Part shown: positions 11,865-22,623 of the stretch, piece by piece
How the letters are laid out: the number at the start of each line of letters is the position of its first letter
Position numbering within the stretch: position 1 is the stretch's first letter
NCBI GenBank assembly: GCA_933228895.1
Contig: OW121855.1
Location: forward strand, 33,742,698-33,806,697
Length of the DNA: 64,000 nt
Source of the DNA: Platycnemis pennipes
Taxonomy: Eukaryota; Arthropoda; Insecta; Odonata; Platycnemididae
Direction of reading: 5' to 3'
The notes under the pieces: generated by a model
Told to the model about the DNA's origin: nothing
What the model saw: the letters and a program-made list of their open reading frames with translations, nothing else
Databases searched by the model: none
Translations under genes and position numbers: made by a program

Positions 11865-11931
11865 GATCTTCACCCCCTGCCACACACCCTCGTGGTGGCT
11901 CGCAGGCTATTACGTAGATGTAGATGTAGAT
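11865..11931 (+). repeat. LINE 3' terminal segment with GTAGAT tail
   Basis: This is the reference copy of a 3' end seen five times in the window: GGTGATCTTCACCCCCTGCC, then ACACACCCTCGTGGTGGC, TCGCAGGCTATTACGTAGAT and further GTAGAT units. The tail repeats (GTAGAT)n are the expected variable end of a LINE that primes on its target. Confidence 0.8.
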
Positions 11932-12205
11932 AATCCCCACCTGAACCAAAATAAAACACGAAAAAAATAGACGTCAATGAGGAGTAGAGGCTAACTTGAA
12001 ATCTAGAAACTTCCAAAATGCTCATGTGACACTCAGATTTGTATTTGTAGCATATATTATACACCATTACAGAGGATGGTTTTTAAATTTAAAATATCAA
12101 AGAAATTAAAAGGGTATTATATTGCAGCTTAGCTAACATGAAAATATACGCATATATTTAAATTGATTGCAAGGAACGACATAACATCTACATCCGAGCA
12201 TTTAG

Positions 12206-12408
12206 ATATTTCTTCTGTTTTTATACTGTATTTTGTAAAGCGAAGTAAATTTATTCCGTATTATTTAGCTCATGAAGATGCTACAATGGCCAGTATGATA
12301 TAAAATGGCCATTCAAATATTTCTTCTCTTTTTATACTGTATTTTGTAGAGTGAAGTCATTTTATTCCGTATTATTTAGCTCATGAAGATGCTACAATGG
12401 CCAGTATG
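12206..12408 (+). repeat. Tandem duplication of a 92-bp unit
   Basis: Bases 12206-12297 and 12317-12408 are two 92-base units separated by 19 bases. They share the ends ATATTTCTTCT and GGCCAGTATG and differ at only about eight positions. The spacer itself repeats TGGCCA. No coding content. It could be a young satellite seed or replication slippage. Confidence 0.85.
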
Positions 12409-13505
12409 CGTGAAAGAGAGAGGTTATATATTAAATTAGTCAAATACCTCGTGTCATAACTAAACTGCTACAGTAACTGTTGCAAAATCTACTCTGCGGA
12501 ACTTCTCAAACTATGCATAGATTTAACATGTTTTTTGAGAAATATAACTTCGCAGTATACCACAATAAAAGTGGCTTAATCCGTTGGGTGGAATGTGCAC
12601 ATATCTTGAAGGCTGCACGTGGAAAAAATTGATGAAGCAATAAGGCGTGCTTTTCTTAGCTGATGCATTTAACAACAAATTTGGCCACGAAAGAGCGAAC
12701 AAGGGATTCCAAGAAATTCAGTCGTAAATCGTAAATCGTTTCGTTAATCAGAGAGAAAATGAAACCTCTAAAAGGGAGGTGGAGGGAGGGTTGGAGTTAG
12801 GCGGGGGACACCCTTCCGCTCCCACTCAGAGATCACCAATCCTGCTCGTCTTATTGTTAGACATCCCGGCACCTCCGAGTGGGGAGCACGAGGATTACGG
12901 AAATCATCCCGGAAGAGAGCGGGGTATCACTGAAATTCAAAGAAAGGGGGAGTGAATGGTGTAGTATTCGAGAACTCCACGACTAAACGATGAAAGACTC
13001 TCCATTTACTCTGGGAAAGGAGACTTCCCGGGTGGGAGAGGATGAGGACGGTTATATTTTTATTTTATTTTCCGTTCCATGGGAGTCTTGCCTTATATTT
13101 TCCTCGTGACGAGCCGTAAAGGCAAGATGAAAGGCGCCGGCCGTGGTTTTCGGCCGATACTCCCTTGTGCTCGTTCATCCTTCCCCCTCCCCTCGAGGAA
13201 GGGGTCGGAATCAAGGGGCGTGCGGAGGTGATCTTCGTCGCAGGGGGGGCAAAGGGGACGAAAGGTCGGGAAGCGCCGGCCACGACCTCTTCCGCGGCGT
13301 GGGCAAAGTACTAATGTGCGCGTCTGTCATGACCCGATTATGTCCGTGCGGACCGAGGGCGGGCGAGGGCCGGGATTGAAGCGACTTGCGCCCTGGACGA
13401 GGATTGGTGACGGGATATTCAGCGTCAGCTAGCTAAAACGTTTCCTCTAGCAAGTAGCATCGTAGAGTAAAGAACACCCTCTACTCCATATAGTAGGTAC
13501 TACGC
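12409..13505. other. Unassigned; GC-rich part at 13030-13430
   Basis: No gene recognised. 13065-13400 is distinctly GC- and CpG-richer than its surroundings and has overlapping open frames on both strands (72 and 78 codons) without a domain. It might be an old promoter or exon; nothing decides this. Confidence 0.35.
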
Positions 13506-13560
13506 TATATGAATGCTATCATAGAAGGAATATTCCTTACTCTATTGTAGCATTCATATA
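13506..13560. repeat. Hairpin with nested palindrome
   Basis: TATATGAATGCTA (13506-13518) and TAGCATTCATATA (13548-13560) are exact inverted repeats, and between them lies the exact 14-bp palindrome AAGGAATATTCCTT (13525-13538). The whole can fold into one long stem. It lies 24 bases before a LINE tail relic. Confidence 0.8.
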
Positions 13561-13583
13561 TTAGTGCACGAACGTTGTTCTGT

Positions 13584-13640
13584 TTGGAGGTTATTCACCC
13601 TCTGCCACACATCCTTGAGGTGGCTTGCACGGCACTCAGA
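13584..13640 (+). mobile_element. LINE 3' tail relic
   Basis: GAGGTTATTCACCCTCTGCC, then ACACATCCTTGAGGTGGCTT and GCA match the 3' end of the LINE at 11865-11910 in the same orientation. The (GTAGAT) tail is not preserved. Confidence 0.65.
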
Positions 13641-15384
13641 ATATTTTCAGATATGCTCTTAAACGGCTACATCAGAGTTTTGACTTGACTATGAGATACG
13701 ATGACATAAGCAGTGGGAGCTTCCTTTAAAACTTTAAGAGTATCTTTCAAAATTTTGGGCTCAGAACTCAATGGAAATGCTGTTTCAAAGTGAACTTATT
13801 TTTATTCTATTCCATGGTTTTAAGCGACGAGTAAATGCAACCTTGACACAATTGTCTGTATATTTGAGAATCTTCTACCGGTTGGGTAGCTACTCCCTTC
13901 TCTGCATTTCATCCTTCCACCGACCTGAAAAATGGAAAAGCGTCTAGGTGCAGTGTGGAGCAGGGGAAATTTTACGTACATATGATGCTTGAATGACCGC
14001 GAATGCCTGTCAGCTAGCACACTTGAACAAGTAATAGTAGCGAATGCTGAAGTGTTCATTAATAAGTATATTTAAGACTATGGATTGGCTGATATTTATA
14101 ATAGTAAACACCATTAATAATCTTAACCGTTGTTTTGGGGAAGGTACCAATCTGTTGCGACACGCATTCGGCTCAATCTTAAATCGACGTCGACAAGTGA
14201 TGATGCCCAGCGCTACCCACTTTCATTTCATCGAGCCGACACCAACTCATTCCGTTTTGTCTCTAAAAATGGAAGTATTTTCAACACCTCTTCAAACTAT
14301 CCATTAAAACTGGTCCAAATCTTCATCATCATTCTACTTTCGATGACGATGTATGTCAAGTGATAAATAAAAGTAATCATAAATTAATTGCATGCATACA
14401 GCATAAATTTCGAATATACAGCATAAATTACGAGAATACTTTTTCTTTCATAGGGAAAGGTTTACGTCTCATTTCACCTGAAGCAGATGAATTAATTAAT
14501 TTTGAGTAAATGGCGAGTACGGTGGTCTCTTGCAACCTGCTCGCGATATACGCTCTGTGTATGTGTCGCTAGCAGAGCAGAGTGCGGCAATTAATTAATG
14601 AGTTCCACGGAGTGTGCCACATCAGTAGCACACGATATCGGCGGAGTTATAGTTGATACATTAGCGCGTGACCAAGGTGGAATTCGCGGAAAGATTTTGC
14701 GAATGAAATATCGACCTGTCTCTCACCTGTCTACGCACTCCCTTTCGATACTCGCTGGAAGTAAAGAGCTCGGAAAATCTATCGAGCCCAACCGCCACCA
14801 ATGAAAAAATCGACGCGCGTCGTTTTCAAAGCCCCTCATCCCATTCTGCCGCCCAATAAAAGAGCTCTTTAAACGCCGTGGCAAACGGTGCTGCGTTGCA
14901 TGTTAGCATATTTTATGTACTCTCTCATTCCCCCACGGCCGTGCGCAATTTGTTCAGACGAGAGAGCGCGGCGAAAATGTCTCAAGAACCGAAGATCGAG
15001 GAATCAGAACACGAAATAGATAATTTTACCATTTCAACTTGTCCCTCGGAAGTCGGCGGATAAATCCTTTGATTTTTTTTCTTTCCGACGGCTCGGTATT
15101 CAGGGCACGCGACCTGCAACCTTTCGCTCCTGTCATGGATCTCTCCGTGCTCCACTGCACACCCATCGCTTATCACGCTTCCCGCTGCAACAGTATCACT
15201 CCGAGTTGAGTGTGGGCTCGTTAGAGTTAACGCGGGAGTTTCACGAAAAATACTTGTTGTTTCGTTTTATCGAGCCCAGGTCGAACTCGAAGACCTGGTG
15301 CGGAAGGATCAAAAAAAGTTTGCAGACGTTCAGTATAAATACACAGGAGCATTGAAAGGGTGGTTTATGAATTGATATTACAAG
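13641..15384. other. Unassigned sequence with one small candidate ORF
   Basis: No clear gene. At 14977-15063 a 28-codon frame begins at ATG with a purine at -3 (GCGAAAATGT), and reads MSQEPKIEESEHEIDNF and on to a stop. It lies in a CpG-containing stretch after several CCAAT/AATAAAAG-like strings. It looks slightly protein-like but no splice donor or domain supports it. A small perfect hairpin (CCAGGTC/GACCTGG) occurs near 15276-15300. Confidence 0.3.
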
Positions 15385-15479
15385 ACTCATATCATCAATC
15401 ATCAAGGGGTCAACAATCCTAGGATTGGTTTGACGCAGTCCTCCACTCGATTCTTCTAAGGATTCCTTCCTTAGTTCTC

Positions 15480-15945
15480 CATTCTTGTCTCTTATAGCAT
15501 TGCATCTGGCGCTCCGTTCCTTGAAGTGGTTCCTCACTATCCTATAGGCAGCTTCCACCTTTCCAAGGGAAAGGTTGTTTTGTACATCTTTGCATTGATT
15601 GTTCATCCACATTTCTCTAGATTTCCTGGATTTGCGACTTACTTTGTTCCTTTTGTATCAAAGCTGCCCTTCTTCAGTTTTCACATTCGTGTACTTTCTT
15701 CTTTCTTCAGTCAAATCTAAGACTTCTTCCGTGATCCATGGCTTCTTCTTAACAACTTTTCTTCTTCCAAGAACTTCCTTTGCGGCTTCCTGTGGTCCAC
15801 ATTTAATGTTTTCCCGGCGCTCTTCTACTGGTTTCTCAGTCAGGTCCTCTCCTACGCTGTTTTCTACTGCTTTCTGAAATTCCAGCTGATGCTGAGTCTC
15901 TTTTAGTTTTTCTATTTGCCAAATGTTCTTTATTGTTTTCTTCAA
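15480..15945 (-). pseudogene. RTE LINE linker between endonuclease and RT, remnant
   Basis: Frames 15945-15658 and 15612-15480 contain NIKCGPQEAAKEVLG, KKPWITEEVLDLTEERRKY and KERSARCNAIRDKNGEL. This is the region that lies between endonuclease and reverse transcriptase in RTE-type LINEs. A frameshift separates the two frames. Immediately after GELRKESLE the sequence changes to the 3' terminal segment, so the expected RT motifs (GF, PQG, YADD) never follow. Confidence 0.75.
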
Positions 15946-16031
15946 TCTCTTGAATTTTAGATGGCTTTCATCATCACTAAATTATGGTCGCTGTCGATGT
16001 CTGCATCCGGGTAGCTTTTTCAGTCCTTCAC

Positions 16032-16680
16032 CTAATTCCTGAACCTCTGCTTTACTAAAATGTAGTCTACTTGAAATCTTCCTCTGTCTCCTGGCATCTT
16101 CCACGTGTATTTTCTTCGATTGTGATTTTTAAACAATGTGTTAGCAACCACTAACTTATGTTGTGTGCAGAACTCCAGCAGTGTTTCTCCTCTTTCTTTC
16201 CGGTTTCCCAATCCATATTTTCCAGTTATTCTTCCATCTTGACCTTCGCCGACGACAGCGTTCCAGTCTCCTAAAATAATTAGGTTTTCTTCTCTTACCT
16301 GTTTTATTACTTCAGTGATATCTTCGAAGACGTCTTCCATTTCTTCATCTTTGTAGTCCGACGTTGGTATGTTAACTTGCACCACAATGGTATCTGTAGA
16401 CTTAGTTTCAATTTTAACCATTATAATCCTTTCACTGTACTGCAGGAAGCTCTTCACACGCAGCCCTGCACTCTTCCTGAGCATTATGCCTACTCCAGCG
16501 TTACCATTCAGTGATCCGGTGTGAATAATTCTATACCTTCCACTCCAAAAGTCTCCTTCTTCGGGCCATCTCATTTCACTGATTCCTAATACATCGAGGT
16601 CCATTCTTCGCATTTACACCTTCATGTTCTCCAGTCTTCCGCAGGTCCGAAGTGATCCCACGTTCCACGTTCCTACCCTA
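16032..16680 (-). pseudogene. RTE LINE APE-type endonuclease, remnant
   Basis: The frame 16613-16032 gives MDLDVLGISEMRWPEEG, GYRIIHTG-like residues, VVQVNIPTSDYKDEE, LIILGDWNAVVGEGQDGR, RGETLLEFCTQHKLVVANT, KYTWKMPGDRGRFQVDYILV. These are the N-E, GDWNA and QVDY-type motifs of the apurinic endonuclease domain that nicks the insertion target. Upstream, after one stop at about 16615, VGTWNVGSLRTCGRLENM continues the domain to its start near 16680. The final SDHNLV motif (near 15985) is in another frame. The domain is therefore complete in content but broken by one stop and one frameshift. Confidence 0.85.
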
Positions 16681-17275
16681 AAATGACTATCACACTTGAC
16701 TTATGTACTCTCTCGGGTAGTCCCCGCCCGGAGATCCGAATGTGGGATTATTTTACCTCCGGAATATTTCATTCGAGAGGATGCCATCACGTCTTGATAA
16801 TAGAGGAAAGAGTGGAGTAGCTTCGACTCCTCGGGATAATAATGTGGTGGTTTCCCCTTGCCTTCCACATCGCAGTACTGCTACCGTTAAAGTAAATGTT
16901 ACGACGCCTGTAGTGAAATGAGTGTCGCTGTAGCGACCACTGAGGTCTTCACCTTCACTCATGTGAAGAAGAGCTGCTGACCCTCCTCCGGAAGAAGGAA
17001 GCGGAATTGTTGGCGGCCTCCGTCGCCAAGTCACGGCATCTTCACCGGTTCTGTATTATTTAAAGGCCTACCTTACCAGGGATAGACCAATACCATCTCG
17101 GAATGCCGTCGCTTTTTGTCCACGACTGCTTATTCGACGAGTAAACTCGCTTATCTCATAGCTAACCTCTATATCTCGACATCGACCTACCATCCGCAAC
17201 CCGGTCGATGCACTGGGTGGCTTTAAGCTCAGCCGCGAGACAAGACTCATAATCACTTTAATAAGCAACTCTATG

Positions 17276-17325
17276 CAGGCACGTAGCCAGAAATTTACTT
17301 TGGGGGGGCTAAGTCTAGTGCAGCA
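17276..17325 (+). repeat. Single end of a G-run-bounded element
   Basis: GGCACGTAGCCAGAAATTTA, then CTTTGGGGGGGCTAAG resembles the left end of the element at 24667 (GGCGCACCCAGAATTTTTTT, then ATGGGGGG). Ends of this type are widespread in animal DNA transposon relics. No partner end was found nearby. Confidence 0.4.
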
Positions 17326-17464
17326 TAGCAAAACAAATCAGCCTTGCCCGTTAGGAGCGAACATGTTACAAATCTCTTTCCTCAATTTTCAGTACTTGGT
17401 ATCTCCTTTCACAGAGCCCACTCGTATCTCTTTTCACTGGTAAAGTTCGCTGCTTACCTTGTTT

Positions 17465-17940
17465 GTCATCATCATCATCATTGGTCAACAATACTAGGAT
17501 TGGTTTGACGTAGCTTTCCACTCAATTCTTCTATCGGCCAACCTTTTCATTGCGACGTAATTCTTCTCTTTTACATCCCTCACTACCTGTTCCATGTATC
17601 TCCAACGAGGCCTGCCTTTTACAATCTTCCCGTTCACTTTTCCCTGGACGATTGTCTTCATCAGGCCATCGTGTCTCAAGATATGGCCGATTAAGTTGTC
17701 CCTTCTGCTTTTTAGAGTTGTCAGCAGACTTCTCTTTTCTCCCACTCTTCTTAGAACTTCCTTGTTACTTACTCGGTCGATCCATTTAATCTTCATCATT
17801 CTTCTGTAGCACCACATTTCGAATGCTTCTACCCTTTTCTTCTCCGCTGCTTCGCTTTTCTCTGGCGGAATGCAGTTATGGTGCGCGCAAAATTTCACTA
17901 AAACCACTTTATACATAGATTATACCAAATAATCAATATT
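17465..17940 (-). mobile_element. RTE-type LINE 3' fragment
   Basis: The minus-strand frame 17916-17494 reads EKKRVEAFEMWCYRRMMKI, WIDRVSNKEVLRRVGEKRSL, NLIGHILRHDG, GKIVKGRPRWRYMEQV, LADRRIEWKATSNQS. This is the conserved C-terminal region of RTE-type reverse transcriptases. It ends in the same 3' segment as the neighbouring copy (AGAAGAATTGAGTGGA to TTGTTGACC) plus a (TGATGA)n tail at 17466-17484. The stop lies just before the tail, as expected. It is 5'-truncated near 17940 and is a separate insertion, since the copy at 15385 has its own 3' end. Confidence 0.85.
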
Positions 17941-19495
17941 CTCAAAAACAGGTTTACTTTTCTGACCTCTTCCTCATTTATCCAGAATCTCACTTTCTAT
18001 TTTTGCTAACGTCCTAAGTATTCTACGGTCCATAATGTCCTGGAAATATGATTAAATTTCCGGCAAACAATCCGGAACATAGTGAAAGCCGTGAACGTTT
18101 CGAATCCGGTTGATTCCCCTTCATTCATTTTACTAATACACATAAAACAAAGAGAAATACAGAAAATTTGGGTGTGAATGCGTCGAGACGTCTATAGCAA
18201 TTCACCGGGGCTACAGAAATCAGGCTAAGCCTCGAGCTCGATGCCCCAGACAATGGCCTAAAATATCAAGGTTATTACCCAGAAAATGCCGAGATAAACC
18301 AAAAATAAGGAAGCGATGATGATTCTAGGATAGAGTTCTCGATGGCTATAAACGTGAGCTTGGAAGACATTGGAACGAAAAAATAACTACGCATGAGGGC
18401 AAACCAAAGAATTAGATCCAAAAAAGGAAAGACTTTATCTCTGAGGAATGATTTTTTTGTGATGGTAGGTCTTCGCGGAATTTCCACTTAAAAAAAACTT
18501 CTTTCGATTCCATGAGAGGAAACAAGTAGCTCGGTGATAATGAGATAAATATGGATGCTCCGGCAGATTTATACCGGCATGTTACATCTTCTCTCTCCCG
18601 GCGATTTCTCTTTCCTTTCGCCTCCCGAAAGAAACCCGAATTCGAATAAAATACCTCGGAAGGTCGTCGACTCATTCCGGTGTAAACACGAAAGGGAAGA
18701 CGGCCGCTCGTTGCCGGAGAGGTGAGAACCCGCCGAGATCGTACTTAAACGCGACACCGGACAAACTTTTCCACAGAATATAAACAGGTGATGATTTATG
18801 CTTCTACCACCTCGCAGAGGTGAAGGGGACAGAGGAACACCGTGAAAAATCCAGGGAACCGCCGAAAAAATAGTTTTGAGTTTCGCACATCCTTCAACTC
18901 AACCAACTTTCCCCCCCTTGACTTATCCCTCCTCATCCCCGGTTTACCTCGTCCACCCTTGCAGCCACTGACCTTGAACTCTCGGCTCTTTAAAAAGGAT
19001 AAAAAGTAGGGGGAGAGGAGGCGAATGGAAAAAATCAGCGAAAGGAATCCCTCCTTTTCCACTTCCCTCAAACATCCACCCCTTCCAACGCGCAGCACAC
19101 CCCCACACGCCCCCCCCCTCCCACCACCTCACAGCGCCCTTCCATACACCTTTTTTTCCTTTCCCTGCAACCACTCATTTATTTCTCGTTTACGAGATTC
19201 ACTTTCTTCCCTCTCGTGAGTGGATCTCGTGAGGCTATGTCAACGATCCCTTGAGGTTATGGCAATGGAGACGATCGGAGGGGAGACTCGATGCGGAAAA
19301 ACTCGATTCGCGAAACCGACCATTGGAAAAGACGAATTTTCGAGGTTGACATGGAATCAACGAGTATTTGAGGAGATTTTGGTTAGAATATATAATGATG
19401 ACTGCACAAAAGAAAATGTCTCATCCCAAAGCGATTTCAAAGAACGTACCCGTTTATTTGAGATGTATATTAAATTTCCAATTTCAGGCTCAATG
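17941..19495. other. Unassigned sequence
   Basis: No gene recognised. 18880-19180 is strongly strand-biased in pyrimidines (C and T runs near 19075-19140), which produces overlapping low-complexity frames. The plus frame 19220-19510 (96 codons) has no motif I know. Confidence 0.4.
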
Positions 19496-19499
19496 CTCT

Positions 19500-19800
19500 G
19501 GAGGACGTAAAGGCTATGAAATGGGAAAGTGAACAGATGAATCGAAAGAGAAAGGACTCTGTGGAACAGTATAAAAAATGAAGAACACAATGGATTTTGC
19601 AAAATTTGATATACAACGGGTTTGTAAATAATATACAGGCTAGAAAAATCGAAGGAAGAGGACCACTAGAGAGAAATGCCTAGGATAAACCAGGAGGGAT
19701 GCTTGTACGAAGATTTACAGGGAAGTATAAGAGCTTGGGTGGAATATACAAAAATGGAGGGCTGCAGTTAACCAAACTTAGGATTTTTATCATGATGATG
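19500..19800 (+). mobile_element. Old LINE 3' relic with TGATGA tail
   Basis: Across frames the sequence gives QARKIEGRGPLERNA, YKSLGG and, near the end, KWRAAVNQT, which parallels EWKATSNQS of the RTE fragment at 17494. It ends with ATCATGATGATGA (19787-19800), the type of tail seen at the RTE 3' ends. Many stops; only the end is recognisable. The RTE assignment is tentative. Confidence 0.45.
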
Positions 19801-20094
19801 ACCCTAAAAATTTATTAATTGTAGATATCCATTCCCTAATACCGTTAAAGTTCCATCTCGAAACGTCAAACACTTTGCAGATTTAGGTTAGTAATATCTG
19901 TAATCACTGTGTATCACTTACTGGACTAATTTATTCCTCAATTTACTTTAGAATCCTACTCCCATCAACAGCAACCACATGCTTCAATCCTAGAGCAGTT
20001 TGATGAGCGAAGGAAGATCTCTTCAAAGAGTGTGAAATTATAAATATTCAAGGCAAAGGGCAAGTTCATTTCTTTTCCACAAGAGATTTCCCAG

Positions 20095-20230
20095 GAAGAG
20101 CTGGTGCCCTGGAATTCACACCTCCCGGGTTATTCTGACGTGCCCTAACAGGCTTCTCCCTGATATGAACCCGGGGTCTTCGGTCAGCAACCCAACGCTC
20201 CACCCATTGGGCCGGCGAGCCGTCATCTCA
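20095..20230 (-). mobile_element. tRNA-derived SINE relic
   Basis: On the minus strand GGCTCGCCGGCCCAATGGGT (A-box region, 20195-20220) is followed about 35 bases on by CCCCGGGTTCATATCAGGGA (B-box region, 20160-20178). The spacing is that of a tRNA gene with internal polymerase III promoter. The T-arm no longer pairs well, so it is a SINE or tRNA relic and not a working tRNA. It is distinct in sequence from the SINE at 47843. Confidence 0.55.
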
Positions 20231-21189
20231 CGCGTGATCGTTTCTTAAGCTGCGGAACGGCAAAGTAATTTCTTCCCTCCGAGACGAAGGAACCCACCGA
20301 GAGCAGCCAAGCACGGAGGTGATCATTCATTCATTCAAGATCTCGCAAATGGATACCTCCCGCAACCGACTCAATGAGAGTTTGCGAGGGGAGGGGGATC
20401 GTTTGCGGCCGCGACAAGCGCTGACGAAAAGCGAAGGGATCGGAAATCACGAATCCCAGGGAGGAATGCTTCCTTTTCATTTTCCGAGGGAAAAATACAC
20501 ATCCGAGTCATCCCACTTATCGAGAAATGGGAAGGGAATGAGGGAGTGGGCAAAATTACGGCGCGGACCTGATGACGAGAAGCTAAGGTCTTGCGCGAGA
20601 GGCGGGGATTTTCCCTTTCGGAGGGGACTTGAACCCCGGACGACCCCGCCCACCACCCGAGATGCACAACTAAAGGAGGGAAAGACGGGGGGACCTCCCT
20701 CGAAGGAATCACTTGCGTCCCCCCTTCGAGCGGCGATGAAATCGACGGACGTGCGTGCGCCTGGCTCTCGGGGCCGCGAGCCTATGGGGCCCGGCTAATG
20801 GCCCTCGCTTCGTGTGCGAGGACCCAGTCGAAGATGGAGGCTATCATTACTTGGCGTTGAGCATACAAGCATGCATACCCTTTAGGTCATTCCCTTTTGA
20901 GGGTGGACTAACAATACTTCCTAGAGTCAGAGGCCAGGATAACGGGTGCTATGCCACGAAAGTTGGCTCTTTCATTAATTTCGACCATAACTTTCTTAAA
21001 TACTTGCAAAGATCTATCCTTTTTAAAGCATTTACGCATTCATATTTACTATATCTGTTAATTTTACTATTTATGTCTTAAAGAGCAAATTTTAACGCAG
21101 AAGAAATACAAATTTTTGTGGGTGCGTGATGGAAAAATACTCATGAGAAAGGCAGAAAAAGTAATCGTCATAATTTCATTAGTACAACG
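20231..21189. other. Unassigned; GC-rich part at 20380-20830
   Basis: 20380-20830 is GC- and CpG-rich with open frames on both strands (159 and 113 codons) but no recognised domain. It could be a promoter or exon of a host gene; the sequence alone does not show which. Confidence 0.35.
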
Positions 21190-21505
21190 AAATTATCTTT
21201 AAGCCTAAAGTAGTGATGCAGAGTCTATCAAACAATACGTTCAATAAAAATGAGAATATCATTATCCTGCACCAAAACATACGTAGTTTACGCTCTAATT
21301 TTTCATTATTTCTGCCGCACTTGAGTAGTTTAAACCGAAACCCACTTTTATAATCCTGACTGGAATCTGGATAAATGAAAATGAAATTAAATTCTATAGT
21401 ATTCCAGGATATACATGTGTAGAAAAATGTAACGAATCTATTCGTGCAAAAGGTGTTATTGTTTACGTAAAAGAAAAACTGGATTATAACCATAGCCCTA
21501 TTAAT

Positions 21506-21820
21506 ATGCTATCTGCTGACTGTTTAATGTTAAGAGTAAAACTTCATGTAATTGACTTCACCATTTTATGTCTTTATAGGTACCAAAATATTCTTCTGGA
21601 TACATTTATTAATGGAACTGAGCCTATTATTCGAAGTGCAACTGGTAACCTTGTTGGTGTCGGTGATATGAATATTAATATTTTGAATTCTAGAAATGAC
21701 TCGGATCATTATCTAAATACATTTTCATCAAATGGCTTACGGAGCTTACTAAATGAACCTACCAGAGTGACTGAGAACTCACAATCATGTTTACATCACA
21801 TTTTTGCAAGATTTATATAA
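21506..21820 (+). pseudogene. LINE endonuclease domain, C-terminal part
   Basis: A frame of 104 codons with LMLRVKLHV, GVGDMNINILNSRNDSDHYL, NTFSSNGLRSLLNEPTRVT and SCLHHIF. GDMNIN stands for the GDFN motif and SCLHHIF for S-C-IDHIF of APE-type LINE endonucleases. The aspartate expected in the D-H-I/F motif is replaced by H. Upstream parts of the same domain (from 21258) are in other frames. Confidence 0.8.
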
Positions 21821-22623
21821 GTTATCATATAAGTTTTTATTCAATGCCAACGTCTTACACTTAGATGTAACTGATCACTCTTTGACTAGATTAGTAATAA
21901 CCGAAGGATGAGCAGTGCTTAGCTACTCATAAAATTAATTATGAATGTTTTAAGGATTAACACATTGAGAAATTGTGTTGAGAATTCTAAGCACTGCAAC
22001 ATGCAATAAGCGAAGTTGAAGCTATGGTTAACTGATGCATTAATGCGTAAAATTCATAGAAAAATAAATTGTTTAAGAAGGTTCGCCGGAACCCAAATAA
22101 TGACAGACTGCAAAATACTTACATAAAATCTATAAATATCCTAAAATCTCAACCGAAACATGCCTCAAATTCTTTTTATATGAAAGAATTCCAAAAATTT
22201 AACGGAAACACGAAAATGCAGAACTTACTGAGGAAGGAAACAGAGGCAAGGGCAAGCATATTACTAAGTTAAATATTGAAGGACAGCAAATTAAAGACCC
22301 TAAATCTCTAGCTAAAAACTTCAATAAATACTTCAATAGCGTTTTTGAAGAGGCTGAAAGCAATCACATTCAACGTAAAAAAAAACATTAGGTAACCCCT
22401 GTGCTGAAAAATCTATACTAGAATCTATGTAATTAGAACCAGTTGTACAAAAAGAAATTATAAATTTAGCCAATTCATTACCTACTGGCAAAACACCTGA
22501 AATTGATGGGATTAATAGTACCATGCTAAAAAAAATTGTAGTAAGTATAACAGCCGTGCTCACTCACATATATAATTTAAGCTTCTCTTGTGGCGAATTC
22601 CCAAACTGTCTTAAGAAAAAGCT

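Larger units (their letters stand above)
9770..11931 (+). mobile_element. Non-LTR retrotransposon (LINE, CR1/L2/Jockey-like), 5'-truncated and decayed
   Basis: A plus-strand LINE copy. Reading across frames, it begins with an SVFN-like segment (9775), then NKFSGPDEITAHVYKES (9890-9945), YRPISLTSKIVE-like residues (10075-10110), the main RT block (10131-10736), the KYLGVTITEDM block (about 10755-10788), the RVQRRCARFVK block (10980-11015) and a 3' UTR ending in GTAGATGTAGATGTAGATA (11913-11931). The endonuclease domain and ORF1 are missing, so the copy is 5'-truncated. Several stops and frameshifts make it inactive. A Penelope-like element (11313-11704) is inserted just after the coding end. 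The clade is not certain; the C-terminal QRR-ARFV motif is common in CR1/L2-like LINEs. Confidence 0.85.
15385..17240 (-). mobile_element. RTE-type LINE copy lacking its reverse transcriptase
   Basis: Minus strand. From the right: a 5' UTR-like region (17240-16690) with CCGGGTTGCGGATGG and CAGTCGTGGACAAAAAGCG, which I recall from RTE-type 5' ends; an APE endonuclease (about 16680-16032); a linker with KKPWITEEVLDLTEERRKY (15700-15760); DVQNNLSLGKVEAAYR and RSARCNAIRDKNG (15480-15600); then directly the 3' end AGAAGAATCGAGTGGA to TTGTTGACC and a TGATGATTGATGAT tail (15450-15385). The reverse transcriptase and the C-terminal region, present in the copy at 17465-17940, are absent. Both ends kept and the middle lost indicates an internal deletion, not 5' truncation. 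Confidence 0.75.

Noticed and set aside
17465..17484. CRISPR-like or microsatellite repeat (TCA)n
   Set aside because: It is the 3' tail of an RTE-type LINE. No repeat-spacer array exists in the window.
15385..17940. A single RTE element spanning both minus-strand fragments
   Set aside because: Each fragment has its own 3' terminal segment and tail, and the order of domains is wrong for one element, so there are two insertions.
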